7,082 bases of DNA from an uncultured Armatimonadota bacterium (GTDB lineage Bacteria; Armatimonadota; UBA5829; DTJY01): positions 1-7,082 of the forward strand of contig CALNCU010000315.1 of NCBI GenBank assembly GCA_937875395.1, written 5' to 3'. Shown here piece after piece: positions 1-6,284 of the stretch. Position numbers and translations under genes: made by a program. Below the pieces are notes generated by a model, which was not told where the DNA came from, searched no databases, and saw only the letters and a list, made by a program, of their open reading frames with translations. The first letter of the stretch is position 1. Every line of letters starts with the position of its first letter.

Positions 1-822
1 GAACAGGTTACAGTGCTTGTGAATGCAATCCCGGATTATATATCTTCCCTCGCCCGCCGTGTATCGCGGCTAACCGTTGACTATCCCTCCGTTCAGCGGC
101 GCCTGCAACTTGGCGGGAACACGGTACGCAGCCTGCTTCCATCCGTATGGACGGTTTTAAGCCGTATAGGCACATACTCTCTCTCCGCCCTGTCCATTAT
201 TGTGTTTGGCCTGCTGATTATCCTTATAGTAATCTACATGCTTGCAAACCCGGGCCCGCTCCTGAAAGGCTATCTGAACCTAATGCCTCTTCAGTTGCGC
301 GAGCCCGCTGTCAGAGCGTTTTCCAAAAGTTCGGAGATGGTTGCCGGATGGGTTGCTGCAAATGTGATTGTAGGATCAATAGAGGCCGTGCTCTCCGGGA
401 TAGTGCTCACACTGCTGGGGGTTCCTGGCGCCCTGCTGTGGGCGGTGCTTGCATTTTTCTCCGAACTGGTACCGCAGATCGGGGGGTATATCATGATGAT
501 ACCCCCCATTCTGGTTGCACTGGCAATTGATCCCTGGACTGCGCTCTGGGTTCTTATCTTCTACCAGGTGATGCAGGGAGTGATGGCTAATGTTGTTGCA
601 CCGGTGGTGAGGTCTTCACAGATGAAGGTGCATCCTGTATCGCTGCTCTTTGCCGTCCTTGCAATGGCGGCGGTGTTCGGCTTTCTGGGAGCGATCATTG
701 CCACGCCGATAACGGGTTTCATCAAGGCATACTATGACGAGTTCATCCTGGCACGGAGACGTGTGGAACCGGGCCGGGAAAAAGATGTGGAATCCATGCT
801 CGCGTGGTGGAAGAACAGATAA
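1..822 (+). CDS. AI-2E/UPF0118-family membrane transporter, C-terminal part (5' end cut by window)
   Basis: This is a polytopic inner-membrane permease of the AI-2E (UPF0118/PerM-like) family. Members have been linked to autoinducer-2 export or Na+/H+ antiport, but the substrate cannot be read from sequence. The frame is open from base 1, and 273 residues are visible before TAA. Families of this type are about 350-380 aa, so roughly 80-100 N-terminal residues lie to the left; the GTG at 13 is probably an internal valine. Hydrophobic stretches follow the family pattern: one around bases 180-250 (FGLLIILIVIYMLANPG), then several between bases 345 and 740. Two hallmark segments are clear: ELVPQIGGYIMMIPP at about bases 463-507, and the stretch from VVAPVV through VHPVSLLFAVLA to GAIIATP at about bases 592-714. 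The tail is charged and cytoplasmic-looking. The gene converges on cas2 and has no evident functional link to CRISPR; it looks like a chromosomal neighbour. The family call is strong and the substrate is unknown. Confidence 0.88.
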   Translation, partial: EQVTVLVNAIPDYISSLARRVSRLTVDYPSVQRRLQLGGNTVRSLLPSVWTVLSRIGTYSLSALSIIVFGLLIILIVIYMLANPGPLLKGYLNLMPLQLREPAVRAFSKSSEMVAGWVAANVIVGSIEAVLSGIVLTLLGVPGALLWAVLAFFSELVPQIGGYIMMIPPILVALAIDPWTALWVLIFYQVMQGVMANVVAPVVRSSQMKVHPVSLLFAVLAMAAVFGFLGAIIATPITGFIKAYYDEFILARRRVEPGREKDVESMLAWWKNR

Positions 823-931
823 TGTATTCCACGGCAAGAGGCATCAGTGCGTGCGGCATCTTCGTATTGTTTCACGAAGGTATGGGTCACAGCAGGCATC
901 CGCTATTGGTAGTTCATTGCATCCTCAGGAA

Positions 932-1231
932 CTATGCTATCAAGGTATCATCCGAGAAGTCAATATATTCGTTCCTGCCGTATGCCTCTACGTATTCTGT
1001 GCGCAAGCTCTTCAGGTGGTAGATACGAAGGCTATCCTTATCAGCAGCTATGACGCTCCTAAGCTTGTTTCGGAGCTTTTCCATATCCACCTCACTTACC
1101 GTGCATTCAAAGACCGAGTGCTGTACACGCTGGCCGAAATCCTTGCAGATTTTAGCTACCCGCGCAAGCCTGCGACGCCCTTCACGGTCTTCCGTGTTTA
1201 CGTCATAGCAAAGCAGTATATCACCCCTCAT
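932..1231 (-). CDS. cas2: CRISPR-associated endonuclease Cas2 (type I-C)
   Basis: This 99-residue protein has the usual Cas2 length. Cas2 is a ferredoxin-fold dimer that bridges two Cas1 dimers in the spacer integrase; the catalytic acid of the fold is generally not needed for integration. The N-terminal strand with YDVNTED (residues 9-15, acidic D10) is followed by EGRRRLARVAKICKDFGQRV and HSVFEC at residues 38-43. The DKDSLRIYHL segment (64-73) is the fourth-strand signature of this subgroup. The ATG at 1231 is chosen because a GAGG ribosome binding site (1238-1241) sits 6 nt upstream and because homologues start just before the first strand. The stop codon of cas1 (TGA, 1235-1237) lies directly after that GAGG, only 3 nt before this start, so the two are almost certainly translationally coupled. 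It is the last gene of the cas4-cas1-cas2 unit and converges on the permease gene. Confidence 0.95.
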   Translation of the reverse strand: MRGDILLCYDVNTEDREGRRRLARVAKICKDFGQRVQHSVFECTVSEVDMEKLRNKLRSVIAADKDSLRIYHLKSLRTEYVEAYGRNEYIDFSDDTLIA

Positions 1232-1234
1232 CTG

Positions 1235-2269
1235 TCACCTCGGATAGTATGGGAGATACTCCCTCATGTCGCCACGCAAGTGTCTTGCCAGAATTCTCGC
1301 CTGCAGGTGAGGCACCAGGCCCAGCGGAGCTTTCGATTTTAGGAGCGAATGATGTATCTGCGTATGCTTTCGTTTTTGGTAATCTGCAAGCACAATCTTC
1401 CTGCCGTCGTCGTTCAGCAAGACGGAACCACCAGGACGCTCGTCGAAGTGCTGTTTTTGCAGTTGTTTTCTGTTTATCAGGCTCAGTGCCAGCCTGTCAG
1501 CAAACACCGGCCTGAACTCCTCCATAAGGTCAAGCGATAGCGATGGGCGGCCCGATCTCAGAGCATGGAGATATCCAAACTGAGGATCCAGCCCCACTCC
1601 CTCAGCCGATGCAGTACAGTCGTTTAATACCAGTGCATACAAAAATGAGAGCAAGGCGTTTATCCTATCCCTGGGCGGGCGCCTGTTCCGGGAAGAGAAC
1701 TTGAAATCTGTCCGCTGAGCCAGGATCATGTTGTCGAATACTTCGAAGTAGTCCGCTGTCGCCTGACCCTCATATCCGCGTATCTCGTCAATATCCAAGG
1801 TGCCGGAGAGTTTGGATAGATAGCTGCTTATCCAGTTTGAAACCCTCGCCAGATCCTCTTTCTTTCCTTCATCGAGTATTTCTCTATGTGCTCTTAGGAT
1901 TACTGAGCGCAGATTGTGCATCTTTCCCGCCGCAATGGAACGTGCAATCCGGGCGCGGGCATCAGGGTCGCAATGCGCCCGGTATTGGGCATCCCTCAAC
2001 AGGACGTTTCCTGAAGTCGGCCCAACTACCCTGCCAAGAAACCTTCCATTCATATCCAGAAAAGTGACGGTTCGGCCCTCCAGGGAACACTTATGCACCA
2101 GGTGCGGGCTTACCATCACGTTGCCGAAGGTCACAATTCCGGCTAAATGGTGCAGGGGAGTTTGAATAAGCTTCTTGCCATCCGCCTCCACTTTGGCTGT
2201 CTCGCCTTCCTGATGGACATATGCCCCCTGTGTCATCACAAATAGTGTGTTGAGTAGTTCCATGCTCAT
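1235..2269 (-). CDS. cas1: CRISPR-associated integrase Cas1 (type I-C)
   Basis: Cas1 is the metal-dependent integrase that joins prespacers to the leader-repeat junction as a Cas1-Cas2 complex. The protein has 344 residues, close to the usual I-C length. The N-terminal beta domain begins LLNTLFVMTQGAYVH. The helical catalytic domain carries the three expected metal ligands: E167 in RGYEGQA, H235 in FGYLH, and D247 in LSLDLMEEFRP. The conserved RRPPRDRINALLSF stretch (197-210) and the FADRLALSLINR segment (256-267) are also typical. The catalytic set looks intact, so the protein should be active. The ATG at 2269 overlaps the cas4 stop as ATGA (2266-2269) and has GAGG at 2277-2280, 7 nt upstream. 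A second ATG at 2263 would give a product two residues shorter and fits homologue N-termini nearly as well, but its spacing to the GAGG is poorer. Confidence 0.97.
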   Translation of the reverse strand: MSMELLNTLFVMTQGAYVHQEGETAKVEADGKKLIQTPLHHLAGIVTFGNVMVSPHLVHKCSLEGRTVTFLDMNGRFLGRVVGPTSGNVLLRDAQYRAHCDPDARARIARSIAAGKMHNLRSVILRAHREILDEGKKEDLARVSNWISSYLSKLSGTLDIDEIRGYEGQATADYFEVFDNMILAQRTDFKFSSRNRRPPRDRINALLSFLYALVLNDCTASAEGVGLDPQFGYLHALRSGRPSLSLDLMEEFRPVFADRLALSLINRKQLQKQHFDERPGGSVLLNDDGRKIVLADYQKRKHTQIHHSLLKSKAPLGLVPHLQARILARHLRGDMREYLPYYPR

Positions 2270-2907
2270 TCCATCACCTCAGATTCCACCGGGGCAAACA
2301 GGTCCATTTTGCCGCCATCCCTATCCAATGCACTTATCTGGGATGGCATGCATACGTGGGTAAGGGAGCAGTTCGGGCATCTGGCATCATCTACCGGTGG
2401 AGGCAGATTACCGATTCGAAGAATAGATCTGATCGATTCTATAGCCTCAAACGTGCTGCGCCTCAACTCGGCGGTAAGCTCCACCTCACGGCGTGCGTGC
2501 GATGAGCTATGGAAGACTGCACCAAACGGGACAGTTCTCCCAAACATTTCTTCCAGACAGACCGCTTGAGCGCAAATCTGCATGTCATCACTCTTATTCG
2601 GTTTTTTCTCTCCCAGCTTGTATTCCACTGGATAAATTGATCCATCCTCATGAAACTCCACGATATCCGTCTTTCCGTAGAGCCCATATTTCTCTGACCA
2701 TACAGGGAGTGCCCTCTGCACATCAACAAGGTGTTCCTGAGTTCCGGCGGGTTCGTCCACTCTGGCGTGAGCCATATCTCCACGCAAGGTAAAGACATTA
2801 TCCTCGTATACCCTGTCTACATGTATAAGAGCGCATCGTCTGGGACAGTAACCGAAATGAGATATCGCCGACAACAGCACAGTCTCTTCTTCGGGAAAAA
2901 TGCTCAT
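2266..2907 (-). CDS. cas4: CRISPR-associated exonuclease Cas4 (type I-C)
   Basis: Cas4 is a RecB-like nuclease with an iron-sulfur cluster. In type I-C it associates with Cas1 and trims prespacers so that spacers with the correct PAM and orientation are integrated. The product has 213 residues. Cluster cysteines are visible at C21 (in HFGYCPRRCALIHVD; C25 is a second cysteine there) and at C177, C180 and C186 (RCPNCSLTHVCMP). Nuclease-core residues follow the family order: H47, D81 in GKTDIVEF, E95 and K97 in YPVEYK, and Q110 in DDMQICAQA. The frame stays open upstream to 3021, but that part runs into a CRISPR repeat and is not Cas4-like. The ATG at 2907 has a strong GGAGG at 2915-2919, 7 nt away, and places the conserved core at the usual distance. 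The gene overlaps cas1 by 4 bp. Unusually, a CRISPR array separates it from cas7. I see no good promoter directly in front, so read-through from the array is possible. Confidence 0.95.
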   Translation of the reverse strand: MSIFPEEETVLLSAISHFGYCPRRCALIHVDRVYEDNVFTLRGDMAHARVDEPAGTQEHLVDVQRALPVWSEKYGLYGKTDIVEFHEDGSIYPVEYKLGEKKPNKSDDMQICAQAVCLEEMFGRTVPFGAVFHSSSHARREVELTAELRRSTFEAIESIRSILRIGNLPPPVDDARCPNCSLTHVCMPSQISALDRDGGKMDLFAPVESEVME

Positions 2908-2914
2908 GGAAGAA

Positions 2915-2921
2915 CCTCCGT
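2915..2921 (-). promoter_or_regulatory. Ribosome binding site of cas4
   Basis: ACGGAGG on the minus strand, with 7 nt between the GGAGG and the ATG at 2907. It decides the cas4 start over the longer upstream open frame. The same 7-mer precedes cas7 and the internal cas11c start. Confidence 0.8.
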
Positions 2922-2933
2922 CAACCGGTCTAT

Positions 2934-2962
2934 GGCATCGGCAATATTTCAATGCCGATGCC
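2934..2962. repeat. 10-bp perfect inverted repeat upstream of cas4
   Basis: GGCATCGGCA (2934-2943) and its exact reverse complement TGCCGATGCC (2953-2962) flank a 9-nt loop. In RNA from the cas4 strand this would be a stable hairpin ending 14 nt before the cas4 GGAGG box. No T-run follows on either strand, so it does not look like an intrinsic terminator. Its right arm overlaps a probable relic CRISPR repeat. It could be an mRNA 5' structure or processing site, or a by-product of repeat decay. Only the symmetry is certain. Confidence 0.7.
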
Positions 2963-2972
2963 CCAGTGAAAC
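2946..2972 (-). repeat. Probable relic CRISPR repeat beyond the array's old end
   Basis: This 27-bp stretch aligns with the array repeat if two internal deletions of 4 and 6 nt are allowed. TTTCAAT matches repeat positions 2-8, CCGATGCC matches CCGGTGCC, and CCAGTGAAAC matches the repeat end CCGGTGCAAC at 8 of 10 positions. The interval to the next repeat (2973-3007) is 35 bp, which falls within the spacer length range of the array. That independent fit makes a decayed repeat-spacer unit more likely than chance. The assignment rests on a hand alignment. Confidence 0.5.
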
Positions 2973-3007
2973 AGCAGGACAAGTAATAGATACCCTGCCT
3001 GCCAAAC

Positions 3008-3044
3008 GTTTCAACCCTCATCGGTGCCGAAGCACCGGCGTAAC
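3008..3044 (-). repeat. Degenerate terminal CRISPR repeat
   Basis: This full-length 37-bp repeat copy differs from the consensus at six positions (8, 11, 14, 23, 32 and 34 in plus-strand numbering). All six changes are transitions. Changes at 14 and 32 weaken the hairpin stem. Decay of the leader-distal repeat is common and marks this as the oldest end of the array. Confidence 0.93.
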
Positions 3045-4714
3045 CTCACCCGACCTCTCCAGGTTGGTGACTGGGTTCTAGTTTCAATCCCCACCGGTGC
3101 CGGAGCACCGGTGCAACCGGCAGTATCCTCATGCTGGTGGTTCCCCAGCCATTAGTTTCAATCCCCACCGGTGCCGGAGCACCGGTGCAACGAGGGATAT
3201 TTAGGATGGATGTATGATACAGTTATTGTTTCAATCCCCACCGGTGCCGGAGCACCGGTGCAACTAGGGGTATTATACTAGTGTTGTTCTTCGTAGACGG
3301 TTTCAATCCCCACCGGTGCCGGAGCACCGGTGCAACTAAATTAATCAGGCACCCTGGCACAGCAACCCCAGTTTCAATCCCCACCGGTGCCGGAGCACCG
3401 GTGCAACTGGATTAGTTAGGCATTAGAACTTTATCAGCTTTTTAAGTTTCAATCCCCACCGGTGCCGGAGCACCGGTGCAACGTATGGTCGCGCCGGTGT
3501 TTACATCAGCTATAACGTTTCAATCCCCACCGGTGCCGGAGCACCGGTGCAACACATTTACCCCGTCTGCGGCAGATGCGGCAGGCATGTTTCAATCCCC
3601 ACCGGTGCCGGAGCACCGGTGCAACCTGTGCGCATATGTCATATTAACAGTAGTAGTTTGTTTCAATCCCCACCGGTGCCGGAGCACCGGTGCAACATCT
3701 CTGCTTTGGTGCCGACACTCCCAAACATTCTGGTTTCAATCCCCACCGGTGCCGGAGCACCGGTGCAACCCCGGATGCTATGTTGCCGCTGGCGAGCTGG
3801 ATTCTGTTTCAATCCCCACCGGTGCCGGAGCACCGGTGCAACATAATTTCTGCTATCTCCCAGGCGCTACCTACAACGTTTCAATCCCCACCGGTGCCGG
3901 AGCACCGGTGCAACCGCGTGTTCCACTGTAGAGTACCGTGCCGCCAGGGAACTTGTTTCAATCCCCACCGGTGCCGGAGCACCGGTGCAACATGGGCGAT
4001 TTAGTAGCACGGAATGAATCCGCTAACGTTTCAATCCCCACCGGTGCCGGAGCACCGGTGCAACCTGGGAAATATTAGATGATGTGACGCGTGATTACGA
4101 GTTTCAATCCCCACCGGTGCCGGAGCACCGGTGCAACGCACTGCATCCTATGCCGATTGTGGAGGGGAAACTGGTTTCAATCCCCACCGGTGCCGGAGCA
4201 CCGGTGCAACCAAGCTCCTCCCCGAACAATTCTCTCATGGGGTCAAGGTTTCAATCCCCACCGGTGCCGGAGCACCGGTGCAACGCTGGTCACAATCTGC
4301 CTGTTTTGCCAGGCGAAGTGTTTCAATCCCCACCGGTGCCGGAGCACCGGTGCAACACCCGAACGTTGAAGCAAACCTGTACACACACGAGTTTCAATCC
4401 CCACCGGTGCCGGAGCACCGGTGCAACCGCCGCATAGAAACCATAGACCAAGCCGCCCACTATGTTTCAATCCCCACCGGTGCCGGAGCACCGGTGCAAC
4501 TGAGGGCGACTGCAAATACATTGTGTTCTCTATTGTTTCAATCCCCACCGGTGCCGGAGCACCGGTGCAACATCTGAGTGGTGTCACCTCGTCTATGTGC
4601 GCCCGGTTTCAATCCCCACCGGTGCCGGAGCACCGGTGCAACTTGCCCTGTAAATCTGCATGTGTCCGCATTGCCCGGTTTCAATCCCCACCGGTGCCGG
4701 AGCACCGGTGCAAC
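3008..4714 (-). CRISPR. Type I-C CRISPR array: 24 repeats of 37 bp, 23 spacers
   Basis: On the plus strand each repeat reads GTTTCAATCC, then CC, the stem arm ACCGGTGC, a CGGA loop, the arm GCACCGGTG, and a final CAAC. Repeat starts are 3008 (degenerate), 3081, 3155, 3228, 3300, 3371, 3446, 3517, 3589, 3660, 3733, 3806, 3878, 3955, 4028, 4101, 4174, 4248, 4320, 4391, 4464, 4535, 4606 and 4678. By eye, 23 copies are identical. Spacers are 34-40 bp, mostly 34-37, and none is duplicated. The minus strand is taken as the crRNA strand because the repeat there ends in ATTGAAAC, the usual 3' handle of this class, with the 9-bp hairpin just upstream as the expected Cas5c processing site. This agrees with the direction of all cas genes and with the degenerate copy lying at the far (left) end. 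The newest spacer should be 4643-4677. Confidence 0.98.
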
Positions 4715-4906
4715 TGCCATACATGAGGTGGAAATTTTCGTTTCTTCGTTCATTATGGCAAAATTCTATTCACCCTCCGTAATGCTGAGTTTGAATCCTT
4801 TCATCAGTATACGGAAGAGCTCCGCACGCGCGAATGCGCGGACCTTTCTCCTGTGTGCCGGTTGCGCTACATCCGCGCGTGAGAACCTGAGTCATCTTTC
4901 TTCGGT
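4715..4906 (-). promoter_or_regulatory. Probable CRISPR leader between cas7 and the newest repeat
   Basis: This 192-bp stretch lies between the cas7 stop and the leader-side repeat. The half next to the array (about 4715-4800) is AT-rich, with runs such as AAAATTT on the minus strand, as leaders often are. Two -10-like hexamers are visible on the minus strand, TAGAAT (4763-4768) and CATAAT (4752-4757), but neither has a good -35 box. The half near cas7 is GC-rich and contains a CGCGC-GAAT-GCGCG hairpin at 4827-4840. The array may have its own promoter here, be read through from the effector operon, or both. The leader role is inferred from array orientation. Confidence 0.65.
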
Positions 4907-5875
4907 CTACAGACGTTCTATAACTTCTACCCCTGCTGGTACACGATCCGCATGGACTTTGATCTCGTAGTCTTGGAACTTGCGTGGCGACTTACCAGGC
5001 TCAAAGCTTCTCGACACCTCTACTATGCTCCCCAGATCAAGCAGCTTTTGCGCTGGGGAACACCCGAGTATAGCCTGCCGTGCGCGCTGTTCGGGATTAG
5101 CATCCGTGCCGATGTGCTTGAATATGATTAGCTTGCGCGCGCTCATCATCCCTTTGCTTGAAGAACGGTCGTGATCGTACATATTTTCCAGTGCGTTCCA
5201 AAGCAGTTCAAGGTCGTACTCGGTAAATCCGGTACCATGAACATAGCCATCTCGCTGGGCAAGGTGCGCGCTTACAAACCCCTTGGCTACAAATAGCCCG
5301 TAAGGAATGAGAGACTTTCTACCCATGGTGCGAAGCTTGTCTTCGTCTTGCTCAGATTCCCATTTCAGATATTCCGCAGTCCCGCCGCCTTTGACTTCTT
5401 CTGTAACAGCCATTCTGGTGATGGAAACTTCCAACGGCAGGACAGGGTCTAGCGAGCGTGCGAAGGAAAGCTGGACAGGGCCGCGCACCTGTCCGGCGTT
5501 GGGGCCGGTGCTCATCACGGCTCCGAATGTTCGGACATCGTAGAAGTTATCACACATCCAGCCGCGCTTGGCGTCAACCGCATCCTTCGTCTTCTGGCCT
5601 TTACCTTCAGCAGGGTTCGCTTCCTCGGCCTGAATTATCTTGGTATTCAGGTTACAGGCCTGCTCCACGAATATCGCATAGGGCATCCGGTTTTGCTCTC
5701 TTATCTGGACGTAGTTGCGTATTCTTCGTTTGATGGCAACATCTGAGACAAGACCGTGCATATCCTCCGGGTCGATCCGGGGTGAGTTTCCGGCGTCAGG
5801 ATCACCGTTTGGATTGCCGTTTTCACAGTCAAAGAAATACAGGAACTCATAGCGGTTTGATATAGTGTTAGACAT
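4907..5875 (-). CDS. cas7: Cascade backbone subunit Cas7 (Csd2, type I-C)
   Basis: Cas7 (Csd2) polymerises along the crRNA spacer to form the backbone of the I-C Cascade complex and helps bind target DNA. The product has 322 residues, slightly longer than many Csd2 proteins. Family signatures are plain: RYEFLYFFDCENGNPNGDPD (residues 8-27), DVAIKRRIRNYV (45-56), WMCDNFYDVRTFGAVMSTG (106-124), GQVRGPVQLSFARSLDPV (128-145) and the SITRMAVTEE segment (151-160). The frame is open upstream to 6037, but that region lies inside cas8c. The ATG at 5875 is chosen for its GGAGG at 5885-5889, 9 nt away, and for the family N-terminus. The gene overlaps the cas8c stop by 8 bp, so translation is probably coupled. 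Instead of the usual cas4, the next element downstream is the CRISPR leader and array. Confidence 0.97.
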   Translation of the reverse strand: MSNTISNRYEFLYFFDCENGNPNGDPDAGNSPRIDPEDMHGLVSDVAIKRRIRNYVQIREQNRMPYAIFVEQACNLNTKIIQAEEANPAEGKGQKTKDAVDAKRGWMCDNFYDVRTFGAVMSTGPNAGQVRGPVQLSFARSLDPVLPLEVSITRMAVTEEVKGGGTAEYLKWESEQDEDKLRTMGRKSLIPYGLFVAKGFVSAHLAQRDGYVHGTGFTEYDLELLWNALENMYDHDRSSSKGMMSARKLIIFKHIGTDANPEQRARQAILGCSPAQKLLDLGSIVEVSRSFEPGKSPRKFQDYEIKVHADRVPAGVEVIERL

Positions 5876-6284
5876 TATCGTTTTCCTCCGTAGTTTGATC
5901 TGTACTTGTTTCGGCACTGCCGTTCTTCGTTCTGCCGGCTGCAATCTCTTGATAATAACCCAGTGCAAACAGGCTTTGTTCTTCAAGGTTGAGTGTCTTT
6001 GGCACATTGTCCTGAATGCGTCCCCAGACCTGTGCAATCCGCTCGTTATACCAGTATGCGAGCCCCGGTTTGTGAGGCTCGATCTTACTCAGGTGGAACT
6101 GACTTGTGCGAGCGAGCCTCCCCAGAACCATCGCCGGGGTAGCGCTTGCCGCTGCATAGAACCTTTGTACTACTCCTGCGCCTACATCTCCCAGCGCACT
6201 CTTCTGCAAGCCTGCAAGCAACGCCATGAGCCTGCCGCACTGGTAGGCCGGATTGGGGTGTTCCTCATTAAGATAAGGGGTCAT
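5868..6284 (-). CDS. cas11c: Predicted small subunit Cas11c, translated from an internal start in cas8c
   Basis: Type I-C systems are known to make a separate small subunit, Cas11c, from an internal start in the 3' part of cas8c; it forms the belly of Cascade. Here an in-frame ATG at 6284 gives a 138-residue product identical to the Cas8c C-terminus. It is preceded by ACGGAGG (6295-6301), with 10 nt between the GGAGG and the ATG. This 7-mer also serves cas7 and cas4, and inside a coding region it stands out. The product begins MTPYLNEEHPNPAYQCGRLM, just before the conserved start of the C-terminal helical domain, and continues through SATPAMVLGRLARTSQFHLSK to LEEQSLFALGYYQE. The size agrees with reported Cas11c proteins of about 120-140 aa. 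The start is inferred from these signals; no expression evidence is available. Confidence 0.78.
   Translation of the reverse strand: MTPYLNEEHPNPAYQCGRLMALLAGLQKSALGDVGAGVVQRFYAAASATPAMVLGRLARTSQFHLSKIEPHKPGLAYWYNERIAQVWGRIQDNVPKTLNLEEQSLFALGYYQEIAAGRTKNGSAETSTDQTTEENDNV

Noticed and set aside
860..879. Hairpin CTTCGT-8 nt-ACGAAG between the permease and cas2 as a bidirectional terminator
   Set aside because: It has only six base pairs, moderate GC and no T-run on either strand. The convergent position is suggestive but the sequence is not.
734..1342. A 202-codon plus-strand open frame over the permease end and cas2
   Set aside because: It is antisense to well-supported cas2 and overlaps the permease in another frame. 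Its sequence is not protein-like and no ribosome binding site is evident.
2908..3021. N-terminal extension of cas4 by 38 residues
   Set aside because: The extension reads through the trailer and part of a degenerate CRISPR repeat and is not Cas4-like. The ATG at 2907 has a strong ribosome binding site.
3008..4714. Plus-strand orientation of the array
   Set aside because: On the plus strand the repeat would begin with GTTTCAAT and end in GCAAC, the reverse of the usual ATTGAAAC 3' handle. The degenerate repeat would also then be at the leader end, and cas direction would disagree.
3476..4753. Several long open frames on both strands across the CRISPR array
   Set aside because: The repeat has no stop codon in the frames it is read in, so repeated peptides such as FNPHRCRSTGAT and VAPVLRHRWGLK arise as artefacts. 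They lack credible starts and are repeat-encoded.
4770..4895. A 41-codon minus-strand ORF (MTQVLTRGCSATG...) directly after cas7
   Set aside because: It has no GGAGG-like site, no recognisable similarity and an arginine- and glycine-rich composition. It lies in the probable leader and could easily be chance.
5876..6037. N-terminal extension of cas7 by 54 residues
   Set aside because: It lies wholly within cas8c coding sequence in another frame. The ATG at 5875 has GGAGG at good spacing and begins the family N-terminus.
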